Below the pieces are notes generated by a model, which saw nothing but the letters and a program-made list of their open reading frames with translations, was not told the DNA's origin and searched no databases. The position numbers were made by a program, and so were the translations under genes. This document shows positions 63,613 to 64,000 of a stretch of 64,000 nucleotides of DNA, one piece after another (position 1 is the stretch's first letter; each line of letters opens with the position of its first letter). This DNA comes from an uncultured Roseicyclus sp. (GTDB taxonomy: Bacteria > Pseudomonadota > Alphaproteobacteria > Rhodobacterales > Rhodobacteraceae): positions 1-64,000 of the forward strand of contig CANLXA010000002.1 of NCBI GenBank assembly GCA_947494975.1, written 5' to 3'.

Positions 63613-64000
63613 ATGGACGGGGAGAGTCCGAAAGAGACGATACCCACCAATCTTCGATTGTTGCTTGTCTTGGAAGAAGTGGCCCGGTCCGGTGTGCCGA
63701 TCACGCCTACCGAGGTGAATGCAAAACTGGAGTTGCCGAAGCCGACGATCCATCGCCTTTTCGCCACCTTGGAAGAGGAGGGCTTCTTGCAGCGCGATAT
63801 GGACGGGCGGACCTATTCGCCCGGCCCCAGAATGCGCATCCTTGCGGCCAGCACGCTATCCTCGCTGCGTATCCGAACGGCGCGCCAAGCGATCCTGAAA
63901 CGGCTCAGTACCGAGATCGGCGAGACTTGCAATATCGCCATGCCGGACCGGGACGCGATGATCTATCTTGAGCGGGTTGAGACGGAATGGCCGCTGCGTA
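63613..64000 (+). CDS. IclR-family transcriptional regulator (partial, cut by window end)
   Basis: The ATG at 63613 follows AGGAGG. The 129 visible codons form an IclR winged helix (RLLLVLEEVARSGVPITPTEV, then PKPTIHRLFATLEEEGFLQRD) and the start of the ligand-binding GAF-like domain (AMPDRDAMIYLERVE). It lies directly after dctM, so it probably controls the TRAP and GMC genes. Confidence 0.88.
   Translation, partial: MDGESPKETIPTNLRLLLVLEEVARSGVPITPTEVNAKLELPKPTIHRLFATLEEEGFLQRDMDGRTYSPGPRMRILAASTLSSLRIRTARQAILKRLSTEIGETCNIAMPDRDAMIYLERVETEWPLR

Overview
The window reads as a chromosomal segment of a Rhodobacterales (Roseobacter-group) alphaproteobacterium. The evidence is a GC-rich backbone and gene families typical of that group: a TctCBA carboxylate transporter, TRAP and sugar ABC transporters, an Mrp antiporter, a glpD-glpK pair, an RTX protein with a Hint domain, and an acs-actP-DUF4212-DUF294 acetate cluster. 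No ribosomal or other species-level marker is present, so the genus is left open.

Left end (1 to about 10.9 kb): an insertion-sequence-dense accessory island, visibly richer in A+T than the rest. It holds an IS3 orfA remnant, an unknown exported/membrane gene pair, and an IS110-family element with hairpin-rich non-coding flanks, including a bridge-RNA candidate. Next comes a cassette of a small tail-anchored protein, a ComEC-like metallo-beta-lactamase-fold protein, one protein combining E2, E1 and JAB domains, and a four-helix membrane protein. A full IS1182-type element follows, head to head with an internally deleted copy. The E2-E1-JAB cassette is the best candidate for an unusual system. 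It looks like CBASS Cap2 and Cap3 in one chain, but I see no CD-NTase and no separate ubiquitin-like protein; the metallo-beta-lactamase protein ends in a flexible tail with a terminal glycine.

11.0-21.7 kb: one long, mostly translationally coupled catabolic operon on the minus strand. In transcription order it encodes a MarR regulator, the TctC/B/A transporter, an enolase-superfamily enzyme, an HMG-CoA-lyase-like enzyme, a crotonase, a CoA transferase, a second crotonase, an acyl-CoA synthetase and a nitronate-monooxygenase-like flavoprotein. It probably imports an organic acid, activates it with CoA and cleaves it; the substrate is unknown.

22.2-32.1 kb: tRNA-Met, a GntR regulator, and an acetate module. 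The module contains a sensor-like/DEDDh-exonuclease fusion, a small membrane protein, a cNMP/CBS/DUF294 protein, the symporter ActP with its DUF4212 partner, and acetyl-CoA synthetase behind a 420-base upstream region with two palindromes.

32.1-40.2 kb: a SnoaL-like protein divergent from a sugar-type ABC transporter without a local ATPase, a triple-hairpin terminator with a run of 11 C, an Ldh-like gene with a LysR regulator, and an OxyR-like regulator lacking one of the two redox cysteines. 39.8-46.0 kb: a highly structured leader followed by the complete seven-gene mrpABCDEFG operon.

46.1-64.0 kb: a metallophosphatase, an FtsX-like permease and its ATPase divergent from a TesA-like arylesterase, glpD-glpK-nitrilase, the large RTX-Hint protein, a GMC oxidoreductase divergent from a TRAP transporter (dctPQM), and the start of an IclR regulator cut by the window end.
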